Shown piece by piece: positions 24,597-33,367 of a stretch of 53,564 nucleotides of DNA. The first letter of the stretch is position 1; every line of letters begins with the position of its first letter. The stretch comes from Pseudofrankia coriaricola (lineage in GTDB: Bacteria; Actinomycetota; Actinomycetes; Frankiales; Frankiaceae). The translations under genes were made by a program, and so were the position numbers. The stretch spans positions 46,703-100,266 of the forward strand of contig NZ_MBLO01000228.1 of assembly GCF_001854805.1 (NCBI RefSeq). Reading direction: 5' to 3'. The notes beneath the pieces were generated by a model, which saw only the letters and a program-made list of their open reading frames with translations, did not search any database and was not told the origin of the DNA.

Positions 24597-26018
24597 TCAG
24601 CCAGCAGGTGCTGGCACCGCGGGGGCCGTCCCGGCCTCGGTGTCCGGGACGGCCACGGCGGCTGGTGCGGGCAGGACGACCGCGTCAGGCTCCGTCCCGG
24701 CCACGAGTGCCCGGCCGAGCGCGGCGGCGAGCGTGCCGCGCGGCGCCACCTCCACCTCGCCCAGGCCCAGCCAGGCCGACATGGCCACAAGCTCCGCCGC
24801 GAGCGCGGCCGCGACCGCTCCGGGCGCGGGGACGGACCTCGCGGCGCCGCGCGACCCCGCGTCGGGCTGGTTCTCCGCCGGCTCCAGCCAGGCGGCCGGC
24901 ACTCGCAGCACCCCGGCCGCCCGGTCGGCCTTCAGGTCGACCCGGGCGACGAGCCGGTCGCCGAGCAGGAACGGCAGCACGTAGTACCCGTGGCGGCGCT
25001 GGTCCGCGGGGGTGTAGACCTCCAGCTTCACTTCCATGCCGAACATCCGCCGCGTCCGGGCGCGCTCCCAGATCAGGGAGTCGAACGGGGAGAGCAGCGC
25101 CGTCGCCTCGACTCGTCGCGGGATCGCGAGGCCCGGGCGCAGGTAGGCGGGCGATGACCAGCCGTCCACCGCGACCTCCACCAGCTCCCCCGCTTCGACC
25201 AGCTCGGCCAGCCGGGGGCGGACGGCCGCCGCGGGCAGCCGGAAGTAGTCACGCAGGTCGGCGGCGAGCGCCACCCCGAGCCGGTCCGCGGCGTGCAGCA
25301 GCAGCGCGCGGTGCGCCTGCGCCGGGCCGGGTGTCGGGGCGGCGCGTACCGCCGCCGGGATCACCCGCTCGGGCAGGTCGTAGGTCCGCTCGAAGGTCGT
25401 CCGCCGGCCGGCGGCGCAGACCTGACCGGTCCACAGCAGGAACTCCAGCGCCCGCTTCCCGTCCGCCCAGCCCCACCAGGAGCCCCGACCGCGCCCCGGC
25501 TCGGACAGCTGGGACGCGGTGACGGGGCCGCCCTCGGCGACCTCGGCGAGCACCCTGGCGACGTAGTCCGCCCGGTCCTGGCCGAACCGCGCGAGCCCGC
25601 CCCACATGCCGTCGCCCGCCAGGGCGGCCGCGGCCCGCCAGCGCAGCAGCGGCTCCCACTCGATCGGCACGAACGACGCCTCATGGGCCCAGTACTCGTA
25701 GGCCCGCCGATCCCGGTGCACATAGTCGTCCAGCGCCGGCCGCGCGTAGGCGCCGAGCCGCGACCAGCCCGGCAGGTAGTGCGACCGGCTCAGCACGTTC
25801 ACCGAGTCGATCTGGAGCACGCCGACCCGTTCGAACAGCCACCGCAGCCGCCGCCGGTCCGCCCGCGCCCCCGTCGCCACGGATCCCCGGGCCCGGGTAA
25901 ACCCCTGCGCCGCCAGCGCCAGCCGCCGCGCCTGCGCCGCCGTCAGCCGTTCCGTCGTCGACCGCTCCGTCGTCGACCGCTCCGTGGGCCCGCCAGCGGG
26001 CGTCTCGGCCACCGTCAT
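24597..26018 (-). CDS. YcaQ/AlkX-like winged-helix DNA glycosylase family protein
   Basis: The 473-aa protein starts at ATG 26018 (MTVAETPAGG). The DNA-glycosylase (HTH_42) family pattern is clear. TAAQARRLALAAQGF leads to the QxD catalytic motif in GVLQIDSVNVLSRSHYLP, and EYWAHEASFVP follows. The winged-helix part has LARFGQDRADYVARVL, and the C-terminal third has LLSPFDSLIWERARTRRMFG, with LEVYTPADQRRHGYYVLP after it. Characterised relatives excise bulky or crosslinking base lesions, so DNA repair is likely. The last 40 residues are an Ala/Val/Pro-rich tail. It converges with the LppP/LprE-like gene (27 bp) and is co-oriented with the FUSC gene, 29 bp away. Confidence 0.85.
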   Translation of the reverse strand: MTVAETPAGGPTERSTTERSTTERLTAAQARRLALAAQGFTRARGSVATGARADRRRLRWLFERVGVLQIDSVNVLSRSHYLPGWSRLGAYARPALDDYVHRDRRAYEYWAHEASFVPIEWEPLLRWRAAAALAGDGMWGGLARFGQDRADYVARVLAEVAEGGPVTASQLSEPGRGRGSWWGWADGKRALEFLLWTGQVCAAGRRTTFERTYDLPERVIPAAVRAAPTPGPAQAHRALLLHAADRLGVALAADLRDYFRLPAAAVRPRLAELVEAGELVEVAVDGWSSPAYLRPGLAIPRRVEATALLSPFDSLIWERARTRRMFGMEVKLEVYTPADQRRHGYYVLPFLLGDRLVARVDLKADRAAGVLRVPAAWLEPAENQPDAGSRGAARSVPAPGAVAAALAAELVAMSAWLGLGEVEVAPRGTLAAALGRALVAGTEPDAVVLPAPAAVAVPDTEAGTAPAVPAPAG

Positions 26019-26047
26019 GGACGCACAGTACGGTGTGGATCCGACAT

Positions 26048-27889
26048 TCAGCCGGCCGAGGAACCGGCCCCGGAACCGCTCGGCGCGCCGCTTGCCGCCG
26101 GAGCCGCCGGCGCCCGCGCCGAGGTACCGGCCGGGGCCTGGCCGAGCCGGTCGGACGAGCCGTCCGGCTCGGACGGGGCTGGCGGCGGCGGGAACACGGC
26201 CGACAGGACGGCGACGGCCTCCGCCAGCTCGTCGAACGCCGCGTCGAGCGGCCCTGGCTCGCCGGCCGGGGGCTCCGGGCGCTGGGCGGGAACGGCGTTC
26301 GCCGGCTCGGGACGGCCGGCGATGGAGCGGCGGACCGAGCCGATCCGGCGCGCGAGCCCACCGGCCCGCCGCCGCGCCGCGCCGGCCGCGAGGGCCGCCG
26401 GAGCGTCGGCCGCGGCCAGCGCGAGCGCGTCCACGGGCTCCCGGCAGCCCCGCACCGCGTCGACGGCGTCCGCCAGATACGGCGCGGGTCGGCGCGCCAC
26501 CCTCCAGACCAGCCTGCGGGCAGCGAGCGTGCCGGCGATCAGCTCCAGCTCGCCGACCGCGTCCAGGAACGCGGCCCGGTGGGCCGCGGCCGGGCCCGTC
26601 TCGGCCCTGGCGACGGCCAGGAGCAGGTCGGTGAGCGCGGCGAGCGCCCTGGCCAGGCGCGATCGGGCGAAGTCGCGGGAGCGGACCGGCAGCACCAGCC
26701 AGCTCGCGGCGACCGCGAGCACCGACCCGACGGCCATCGCGGCGAGCCGCTCGGCCAGCATGTGCCCGGCCGTGAGGCCGAAGTAGCCGTAGAGCAGCGC
26801 GAGCACCGCCGTCACACCGGCGGCCCAGAACGCGTAGTGGACGGTGCGCAGGCACAGCGCGCCGGCGAGCACCAGGAAGATCGCGACGACCGTCCAGGCG
26901 CTGTGCGCGGGCGCAGCCGCCACCACCGCGGTCGCCACCGCGGTCCCGACCGCCCCGCCGGCGAGGCGGGCGACGCTCTTCACCGCGACATCACCGCGAC
27001 CGCGGTTACCGGCGGCGACGATGTAGGCGGTGACCACCAGCCACGGCCAGTGATCCGGGAACGCGACCCGCCCGACCAGGAACGCCGCACCAAGCCCGAC
27101 CGCCATCTGCGCGGCCATCCTGCTGGCGGGCGCTGGACCCGCCTTTCGGGCGCGGGGCGACGGAGGGGCGGGAGCCGCGGGAGTGACCGGAGCCGCCGGA
27201 GCGGCCGGAGCGGCGGCAGTCACGCCATCGGCGGCTGCGGGCGAGGGCAGGAGCCGGATGCGCTCAGCCAGCGCGTTCAGGGTGAGCACCCAGAACGACG
27301 CGATCATCGCCATCAGGGCGGACCACCAGCGCGTCGAGCCGTCCGGAGCGGCGACGGCCGGCGTGATGAGCAGCGCGATGAACGGCAGCGTCGCGAGCGT
27401 GCCGAGGCGAGATGCCGCCGGGCCGAAACGGCGCACCCAGATGCCGGCGCTGATCCCCAGCACGAACAGGGTGTCACCGACGTTCGGGTGCTCGACCATC
27501 AGCCGGCCAACCTCGCTCGCTACCACCGCGACGACGGGCAGCAGGGCGAGCCGGAGCGCCATCGGCGCCCGCGCACGGCCGAGCGCGGCGGCGCGGCTCG
27601 CGCGGGTCCGCTCGACCCGGGCGAGCGTCAGCGCCAGCACGACGGCCTGGACGACGACGCCGAGGCCCAGATGCGCCGCGCGCTCGACCTCCAGCGCGCT
27701 GCCGAAGGATGCGAGAACGGCGGCCATGGCGACGGCGGCCGCCGGCACGCCCCCGCGCAGCGCGGCCGCGAGAGCGGTCACGCGCCGCCTTGGAAGGGCA
27801 AACGCGGACATGTTCAGCAGCATCTCACCGGTCCCGGCCGCGCGAGGCTGTCCGCGCCACGTCTCCACGGCCAGGAAGGACAGTCCCAC
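26048..27889 (-). CDS. FUSC-family (aromatic acid exporter-like) membrane protein
   Basis: The 613-aa protein has two sets of membrane helices separated by an Ala/Pro-rich loop (about residues 215-245). The second set contains FPDHWPWLVVTAYIVAAGN and LAGGAVGTAVATAVV, the FUSC-like signature of fusaric acid resistance/YccC-type proteins. A long cytoplasmic helical region and a Pro/Ser/Gly-rich tail end the protein. GTG 27889 has GGAG seven bases upstream; ATG 27823 is an alternative. Relatives export aromatic carboxylic acids. It is divergent from the HxlR regulator gene, and the shared operator suggests that regulator may control it. Confidence 0.82.
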   Translation of the reverse strand: MGLSFLAVETWRGQPRAAGTGEMLLNMSAFALPRRRVTALAAALRGGVPAAAVAMAAVLASFGSALEVERAAHLGLGVVVQAVVLALTLARVERTRASRAAALGRARAPMALRLALLPVVAVVASEVGRLMVEHPNVGDTLFVLGISAGIWVRRFGPAASRLGTLATLPFIALLITPAVAAPDGSTRWWSALMAMIASFWVLTLNALAERIRLLPSPAAADGVTAAAPAAPAAPVTPAAPAPPSPRARKAGPAPASRMAAQMAVGLGAAFLVGRVAFPDHWPWLVVTAYIVAAGNRGRGDVAVKSVARLAGGAVGTAVATAVVAAAPAHSAWTVVAIFLVLAGALCLRTVHYAFWAAGVTAVLALLYGYFGLTAGHMLAERLAAMAVGSVLAVAASWLVLPVRSRDFARSRLARALAALTDLLLAVARAETGPAAAHRAAFLDAVGELELIAGTLAARRLVWRVARRPAPYLADAVDAVRGCREPVDALALAAADAPAALAAGAARRRAGGLARRIGSVRRSIAGRPEPANAVPAQRPEPPAGEPGPLDAAFDELAEAVAVLSAVFPPPPAPSEPDGSSDRLGQAPAGTSARAPAAPAASGAPSGSGAGSSAG

Positions 27890-27949
27890 CGCCGCGCTCC
27901 GCGATCTCCGCGATCTCCGCGACCGCGGGACCGTCGCGACGAATGGTAG

Positions 27950-27964
27950 GTTGGATTTTCGAAC
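27950..27964. promoter_or_regulatory. HxlR-type operator GTTGG-N5-CGAAC
   Basis: The imperfect inverted repeat GTTGGATTTTCGAAC lies between the FUSC and HxlR genes. The same 15-bp pattern occurs twice more upstream of the thiolase gene (28565-28579 and 28607-28621). No other such copies were noticed in the window, so it is probably the binding site of the HxlR protein encoded between them. Confidence 0.6.
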
Positions 27965-28034
27965 TCACTGGGCGCGCCCTCCCGCGGCATCGGCCGCCAG
28001 GGTCGCCCCGCGCCCATGGAGGGAGGCGGGCACG

Positions 28035-28475
28035 GTGGCCCAGACCGGGCGGGAGTGCTCGATCGCGAACGCGCTCGCGGTCGTGGGCGAGCGGTGGAGC
28101 CTGCTCGCGCTACGCGAGATCAACCTCGGAGCGACCAAGTTCGACCAGATCGCCCGCAACACCGGCGCGAGCCGCGACATTCTGGCCGCCCGCCTGCGCG
28201 CGCTGGTCACGGCGGGCGTCATCGAGCGCCGCCTGTACCAGGAGCATCCACCTCGCCACGAGTACGTGTCGACCGAGGCCGGCAAGGCTCTGCGGCCCGT
28301 GCTGCACGCGTTGATGGAGTGGGGCGACCGGTACGCGACCGAGGGCGATCCGCCCACGGTCCTGGCGCACGACTGCGGCGCCGAGCTGCGCGCACAGGCC
28401 GTCTGCTCGCATTGCGGTGGTCCGGTCGCCTGGGGCGAGAACACCCGCCTTGTCCGGCTCGGCACCGTCCGCTGA
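28035..28475 (+). CDS. HxlR-family transcriptional regulator
   Basis: The start GTG 28035 follows GGGAGG by eight bases, giving 146 aa. The winged helix is typical: CSIANALAVVGERWSLLALR, FDQIARNTGASRDILAARLR and a wing with RRLYQEHPPRHEYV. TEAGKALRPVLHALMEWGDR follows. The N-terminal Cys of the family (REC) is kept, and CSHCGG near the C-terminus adds another Cys pair. HxlR proteins respond to aldehydes, quinones or other redox/phenolic signals. Operator-like repeats in front of this gene and the thiolase gene suggest autoregulation and control of the thiolase. Confidence 0.9.
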   Translation: MAQTGRECSIANALAVVGERWSLLALREINLGATKFDQIARNTGASRDILAARLRALVTAGVIERRLYQEHPPRHEYVSTEAGKALRPVLHALMEWGDRYATEGDPPTVLAHDCGAELRAQAVCSHCGGPVAWGENTRLVRLGTVR

Positions 28476-28564
28476 CCGTGGCGCGCGGGCGAGCCCGACC
28501 CGGCCTCGAAGGCCGCCGCCGGCCTTCGTCGCCGGCTCCCGTATCCAAGGTCACAATGGCCTCA

Positions 28565-28621
28565 GTTGCGATTTCCAACCCACGGGCGGTACACCAATAT
28601 CAGTGAGTTGGGTTTTCCAAC
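28565..28621 (+). promoter_or_regulatory. Two operators upstream of the thiolase gene
   Basis: GTTGCGATTTCCAAC (28565-28579) and GTTGGGTTTTCCAAC (28607-28621) match the site in front of the HxlR gene. Their starts are 42 bp apart, about four helical turns, so bound dimers would lie on one face. The second ends 19 bp before the thiolase start codon and would block transcription or initiation. Confidence 0.62.
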
Positions 28622-28640
28622 CCTCAACGAGGAGGCCGTC

Positions 28641-29840
28641 ATGCGGGACGCAGTGATCGTCGACGCCGTCCGGACCCCGGTCGGCAAGGGCAAGCCGGGT
28701 GGGGCGCTCGCCGGCGTGCATCCCGTCGACCTGCACGCCCACGCGATCCGCGCGCTGGTGGAGCGGACGGGAATCGACCCCGGGCTCATCGACGACGTGA
28801 TTGGCGGAACGGTCGGGCAGATCGGCGAGCAGAGCTCCAACAACGCCCGATGGGCCGCGCTCGCCGCCGGACTACCCGAGTCCGTGCCCGCGGTGACGAT
28901 CGACCGTCAGTGCGGCAGCAGCCAGCAGGCGATCCACTTCGCGGCGCAGGGCGTCATCAGCGGCGCATACGACGTCGCCATCGCCTCCGGCGTCGAGTCG
29001 ATGAGCACAGTGCCCATCGGCAGCTCGTCCGCGGGCCGCGACGCCTCGGGGCCGGGCGTCGCCGCTCGCTATCCCGACGGGCTGGTACCGCAGGGCATCT
29101 CCGCCGAGCTGATCGCACAGCGGTGGGACCTCTCCCGCGTCAGGCTCGACGAGTTCGCGGCCGAGAGCCACCGGCGCGCGGCCGCGGCCTGGGGCGACGG
29201 CCGTTTCGACGCGGAGGTCGTCCCTCTCAAGGCCCCCGCGCCCGATGGCTCGGGTTCGCTGGTCCAGGTCACTCGGGATCAGTCGATCCGGCCCGCGACG
29301 ACGGCGGAGGTGCTCGCCGGCCTGAGGCCCGCGTTCCGCTCCGACGCGTGGGCCGCGCGTTTCCCGGCCCTCGACTGGCGTGTCACCGCGGGCAACTCCT
29401 CGCCGGTCAACGACGGTGCCGCCGCCGTCCTGATCACCGACGGCGACACCGCCCGCCGGCTCGGCCTGCGCCCGCGTGCCCGGCTGCACAGCTTCTCCGT
29501 CGTCGGCGACGACCCGCTGCTCATGCTCACCGGCGTGATCCCGGCGACCGAGAAGGTCCTGCGCCGCGCCGGCCTGCGCATCGAGGACATCGACGCCTTC
29601 GAGGTCAACGAGGCGTTCGCGAGCGTGGTACTGGCCTGGCAGGCCGAGACCGGCGCGGACCTCGCCAAGGTCAACGTGAACGGCGGTGCCACCGCGATCG
29701 GGCATCCGCTCGGCGCCAGCGGCGCCCGGCTGATGACCACGCTGCTGTCGGTGCTGGAGCAGACCGGCGGGCGCTACGGCCTGCAGACCATGTGCGAGGG
29801 CGGCGGCATGGCGAACGCGACCATCGTCGAGCGGCTCTGA
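28641..29840 (+). CDS. Acetyl-CoA acyltransferase (thiolase)
   Basis: Thiolases cleave 3-ketoacyl-CoA or condense acetyl-CoA. The start is ATG 28641 behind GAGGAGG, and the length of 399 aa is typical. The nucleophilic Cys is Cys91 in IDRQCGSSQQAIHFAA. The other catalytic motifs are EVNEAFA, GHPLGASGARL and MCEGGGMANA, so the active site is complete. The N-terminal VDAVRTPVGKGKPGG is standard. It could serve beta-oxidation or degradation of an aromatic or steroid side chain. The HxlR regulator upstream and the nearby FUSC exporter hint at aromatic compound metabolism, but no other catabolic gene is linked. Confidence 0.94.
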   Translation: MRDAVIVDAVRTPVGKGKPGGALAGVHPVDLHAHAIRALVERTGIDPGLIDDVIGGTVGQIGEQSSNNARWAALAAGLPESVPAVTIDRQCGSSQQAIHFAAQGVISGAYDVAIASGVESMSTVPIGSSSAGRDASGPGVAARYPDGLVPQGISAELIAQRWDLSRVRLDEFAAESHRRAAAAWGDGRFDAEVVPLKAPAPDGSGSLVQVTRDQSIRPATTAEVLAGLRPAFRSDAWAARFPALDWRVTAGNSSPVNDGAAAVLITDGDTARRLGLRPRARLHSFSVVGDDPLLMLTGVIPATEKVLRRAGLRIEDIDAFEVNEAFASVVLAWQAETGADLAKVNVNGGATAIGHPLGASGARLMTTLLSVLEQTGGRYGLQTMCEGGGMANATIVERL

Positions 29841-30048
29841 CCCACGCGCCGGCCGGGGCGGTTCCCTGGCCGGCTGCCCGCCGCATCCATAGCCTTTGCG
29901 TCATCAGCCCCCCCGACAGGGCGCAACTCGCGGGGAGGTCTACGGTCATGGCCGACAAATGCGCCTATTTGCGCGAAGCGTCCGCTTTCCGGACAGGGAC
30001 AGACGCGCAAAGCGGGCATTCCATCGGTTCGACCCCGCGAAGGCACCC

Positions 30049-31239
30049 ATGGACAACGAGACACCACAACCGCCGGCCGAAGCTGGACGGCCAGCAGGCG
30101 GGCCGCCCCCCACGGCCGCCAGCTGGGCACCCCCGACCGGACAGCCAGTCCCACCACAACCGGGCGCGGGCCAACCCGGCCCAGTCCCGCCGGGTCCGCC
30201 ACCCAGTTGGCCGCCGGCTTCCGGCTCACCGGCCGCCGGGACCACGCCCCCATGGCCGCGGCCGCCCGGCGGCCCGGCGGCGCCCGGGTCTGCCCCACCG
30301 CCGGCCCCGAGCAAACCGCCACGGCGCGGCCGCGTCGTGGCCCGCCGGGTGCTCGGCGTCGTCGTCGCCCTGGTCGTCGCCGGCGGGGTGCGCTACGGCG
30401 TCGCGCAGGCCATCCATCACGGCGACGGCAACGACTCCTCGTCGTCGGACTCCTCGTCGACGTCCTCCTTCGCCGCGGGCAGCTGCGTAAAGATCACCGA
30501 GCAACCGCGAGTGATAACGAGCAGCCCGCAGAACGGCGAGTTGAAGTCGCCGCCCCAGTACGGCCCGGTGAAGTGCGACGACGAGACCGCCTACGCCAAG
30601 ATCACGGCACTGGACGTCGCCGACGGCGCGGCGGCGGACCCCCTTGGCGGCACGTCCTCGGTGGCCGACGTCGGTTGCCCGGCCGACACCGACGAGATCG
30701 TCACACTGACGAACAGCCTCAGTCTCGAGAAGAGCACAGGCTGCCTGCGCAACCTCAAGGCGCCGCACCCGGGCGACCTGGGCGGAGGCGGTGGGCTGAT
30801 CCGCATCGGCGACTGCCTGGAGGTGTACGACAGCTACTCGAACAACCTCGGCGAGGTGCCCTGCACGAATGAGGAGTGGATCGTCGACGGCGTGAGTTTC
30901 GGCAAGATGTGGTTCGGCAAGATCGCGGGTCGGGTGGACGCGAAGAACCAGTGCCCGCCGCAGGCCAGCTACTCCGTGGAGATCGACGCCTCGAGCAAGA
31001 GGGTTCTCTGCGTGGCGAAGGATGGCGGCTGGCTCCCCGGCGTCGGCGACTGTGTCGACGCGAACAGCTTCAGCGCGTCCGACCCGTCCGCAAACCCGCG
31101 GCGGCGCTTGTGCACTGACCAGTACCTCGCCATGCAGATCATCGCGATGCTCCCCGCCGGCCAGCCCTGTCCCGCCGGCTCGGGACCCAGCGGCCTGCCT
31201 GGCTACCTCCAGACGGTGTGCGGGCGCACCATCCTGTGA
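30049..31239 (+). CDS. Membrane-anchored exported protein with Cys-rich repeats (LppU-like)
   Basis: The start is ATG 30049 after AAGG, giving 396 aa. Residues 1-95 are a Pro/Gly/Ala-rich cytoplasmic head. One membrane helix follows (RVLGVVVALVVAGGVRYGV), then a Ser/Asp-rich linker. The external part has about three related units of 60-80 residues, each with a pair of cysteines. The first runs from GSCVKITEQP to KCDDETAYAKI and the others begin RIGDCLEVYD and GVGDCVDANSF. This matches the organisation of actinobacterial LppU-like proteins, whose function is unknown. The cysteines are likely disulfide-bonded outside the cell. Confidence 0.65.
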   Translation: MDNETPQPPAEAGRPAGGPPPTAASWAPPTGQPVPPQPGAGQPGPVPPGPPPSWPPASGSPAAGTTPPWPRPPGGPAAPGSAPPPAPSKPPRRGRVVARRVLGVVVALVVAGGVRYGVAQAIHHGDGNDSSSSDSSSTSSFAAGSCVKITEQPRVITSSPQNGELKSPPQYGPVKCDDETAYAKITALDVADGAAADPLGGTSSVADVGCPADTDEIVTLTNSLSLEKSTGCLRNLKAPHPGDLGGGGGLIRIGDCLEVYDSYSNNLGEVPCTNEEWIVDGVSFGKMWFGKIAGRVDAKNQCPPQASYSVEIDASSKRVLCVAKDGGWLPGVGDCVDANSFSASDPSANPRRRLCTDQYLAMQIIAMLPAGQPCPAGSGPSGLPGYLQTVCGRTIL

Positions 31240-31288
31240 GCGGACGCCCCGCGCAACAGGCGACGGACGGGCGGCGTCAGCCGCCCGC

Positions 31289-31843
31289 CTACGCGCGGAC
31301 CAGGCGGGCGAGGAGGTCGTCGTAGGCGGAGAGCGGCGGGATGACGGCGGAGGCGTCCTTGCCCGCGTCATCCCAGCGCCGCACCGCGGCGGCGTCCTCG
31401 GCGTATCCGCCCGCCTGGAACGCGGCCAGTTCGCCGCCTTCGAGCGGGCCGCCCTGCATCGCCAGCGTCTTGCGGGAGATCGGCGACAGGACGTCGTAGT
31501 AGCCGGGGTCGACGGCGCAGAGATAGCGCTTCGCGTCGACATGCAGGCGCACCGGTTCGGTCACCCCCGGTCCGAACCATCGTGACAGCCACGCGGCCCC
31601 GGTGTCCTCGTGCCGGATGTCGTCACCGCGCGCCAGCGCGGCGGCCGAGTCGCGGTCCAGCATGTGCCCGACGTCGTGGAGCAGGGCGGCGGCGACGAGC
31701 GCGGGCGCGGCGCCGGCGGCGACCGCGCGGGCCGCCGTCCGCAGCGAGTGCCCGGCCACCGAGACCGACTCGCCCAGGTACTCCGCCGAGCTCGCCGCGT
31801 CGAACAGCGTGTGGATGGCGGCGAGCGCCTCGCCCGCGCTCAT
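31289..31843 (-). CDS. tmpB: PhnZ/TmpB-type HD-domain mixed-valent diiron oxygenase
   Basis: PhnZ-type HD oxygenases cleave the C-P bond of alpha-hydroxyphosphonates with O2. The 184-aa protein shows the whole diiron ligand set: His32, the HD pair His56-Asp57 (LLHDVGH), His78 (RHEDTGAAWL), His101 and Asp157/158. The Tyr22-x2-Glu25 pair (EYLGESVSV) matches the Tyr/Glu lid residues of PhnZ with the same spacing as I recall it. Its start codon overlaps the stop of the upstream oxygenase gene by 4 bp. In the known TmpAB pathway TmpB converts the hydroxylated trimethylaminoethylphosphonate to glycine betaine and phosphate. The exact substrate here is not proven. Confidence 0.82.
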   Translation of the reverse strand: MSAGEALAAIHTLFDAASSAEYLGESVSVAGHSLRTAARAVAAGAAPALVAAALLHDVGHMLDRDSAAALARGDDIRHEDTGAAWLSRWFGPGVTEPVRLHVDAKRYLCAVDPGYYDVLSPISRKTLAMQGGPLEGGELAAFQAGGYAEDAAAVRRWDDAGKDASAVIPPLSAYDDLLARLVRA

Positions 31844-33075
31844 CGGGCCACCGCCGGCACGGTCGCCACCGCGGGCGTGGTCGCCACCGCGGTCCGCGCC
31901 GCCGGCACAGGTGTCACAGATGTCACAGATGCGACCGGCGCCGGGCGCCGGGCGCCGCTTCCGTCGCGGCGCAGCACGTCGAGCGTGCCGCGAAGACCGT
32001 CCATGTCCACGTAGCCGCCCTGCAGATGGCGGCCGCCGCCCGCCGGGTCCGGCTGGAAGGCGGTCCGGCCGTGCAGCACCCGGGTGTTGTCGAAGATCAG
32101 GCAGTCGCCGGGCGTCAGCCGCAGCGTGACCGCCAGGTCAGGCGCCTCGACCACGGCGGCGAACGCGGCGAGCGCCCGGTAGACCTCGGCGACCTGGTCG
32201 GGCTCGACCTCGGGTGGCTGCAGGGCCCGGTCGTTCCAGCGGACCTGCGTCACGGCACCCTCGTTGTCGATCGCGATGATCGGCGCGCGGGCGGTGAGGA
32301 TGGTCGTCGGCCCGTCGTAGCGGAACGGCAGCCAGACCCGGGTGAGCGTGTCGAACGCGGCCGCATCGACGTCACGCAGCCGGCTCGCGGCGGCGAAGCC
32401 GTCGATGAGCGTGGTGTCTCCGCCCTCGCCGGCGGCCCGCAGGCAGTGCAGAAGCTGCACGGTCGGCGCCGGGTCGCGGTAAGGATTGTCGGTGTGTGGC
32501 GCAAGGGCGGCGCCCGTGTAGGCGAGGTGCTCTGGGTCGGCCTCGATACGAACATCGAAAAGCTTGCCGTAGTTCGTTTCCCGGACGAACCCGAAGGTGC
32601 GGGCGACCGCGAGCACCATCCCGGACCGCACAGGCACCTCGGTGAGGATCGCCGCCCCCAGTGCCGAGACCGCGCCGAGCGTGGTCATCATGGCGACCGG
32701 CGAGCGCAGGTAGGCATCCCAGGCCACCCGCGGCGGCCCGGCGGGCAGGGCGGCGGCGGTCCACGGCACGCGGCCGCGCTCGGACTGGTCCCCGATCCGG
32801 GCCGCTCGCCCCGGGGCGCTGCGCGCCAGCCAGTCCAGCTCGAACGTCGCCCGATGGCCGTCGGGCGCGAACACGACCGTCAGCCTGCCCTCCGCCAGTT
32901 CATGGTGCTCGACGGCCGTGTCCGGGAACAGCCGGGCCACCCGCGCGGACCCCACCAGGCGCTGCCCGGTTCCCGGGTGCCGGCACTCGGCGCATCCGCA
33001 GGCGTCGCGCAGCCACAGCGCCGGCAACACCAGATCATCGATCGTGAGTACGCTGACGGGCCCCGCCAAGCTCAT
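31840..33075 (-). CDS. tmpA: BBOX/TmpA-family Fe(II)/2-oxoglutarate dioxygenase
   Basis: The 411-aa protein is a gamma-butyrobetaine hydroxylase-like dioxygenase. The N-terminal zinc-binding subdomain is LWLRDACGCAECRHPGTGQR (three Cys, one His). The iron triad is in LAPHTDNPY (HxD) and RVLHGRTAF (distal His). Partnered with a PhnZ-type enzyme, it best fits TmpA, which hydroxylates 2-(trimethylammonio)ethylphosphonate. Classic PhnY* belongs to a different 2OG family, so a plain PhnY*/PhnZ pair is less likely. ATG 33075 is preferred over GTG 33099 because GGGG precedes it. The last 50 residues are an Ala/Val/Pro-rich tail. A GATGACGTCATC palindrome lies 33 bp upstream. Confidence 0.8.
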   Translation of the reverse strand: MSLAGPVSVLTIDDLVLPALWLRDACGCAECRHPGTGQRLVGSARVARLFPDTAVEHHELAEGRLTVVFAPDGHRATFELDWLARSAPGRAARIGDQSERGRVPWTAAALPAGPPRVAWDAYLRSPVAMMTTLGAVSALGAAILTEVPVRSGMVLAVARTFGFVRETNYGKLFDVRIEADPEHLAYTGAALAPHTDNPYRDPAPTVQLLHCLRAAGEGGDTTLIDGFAAASRLRDVDAAAFDTLTRVWLPFRYDGPTTILTARAPIIAIDNEGAVTQVRWNDRALQPPEVEPDQVAEVYRALAAFAAVVEAPDLAVTLRLTPGDCLIFDNTRVLHGRTAFQPDPAGGGRHLQGGYVDMDGLRGTLDVLRRDGSGARRPAPVASVTSVTPVPAARTAVATTPAVATVPAVAR

Positions 33076-33107
33076 CGCCCCAGCATTCGCCCGCGCCACG
33101 ACCGGAT

Positions 33108-33119
33108 GATGACGTCATC
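33108..33119. promoter_or_regulatory. Perfect 12-bp palindrome upstream of tmpAB
   Basis: GATGACGTCATC is a perfect palindrome 33-44 bp before the tmpA start, where an operator for an HTH dimer would be expected. No regulator gene is adjacent. The rest of the 33120-33367 gap to the APC gene contains no convincing gene. Confidence 0.4.
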
Positions 33120-33367
33120 CTGAACCGCCGCGAACACCCAGCTGACGACTCCGCCCGCTCCGCCTCAGCGCGGTGGGAACGGCGCGGGGATGACGAGGTC
33201 GACGTTGCGGTCGAGACGGGTGCCGGTACCGGCACCGCCGCCCGGGTCCGGGTCCGCGTCGTTCCCCGGGCGGCCACGACCGCCGGTTGGTCTACGGATG
33301 ACCCACCATGAACCCGCGGGTAACCGGATGCCGAGTGGCAAACCTCCCACCTGGGGCCGACGGCGGC

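Noticed and set aside
27898-27922. Tandem GCGATCTCC repeats upstream of the FUSC gene
   Set aside because: Only two short units; too little to call a functional element.
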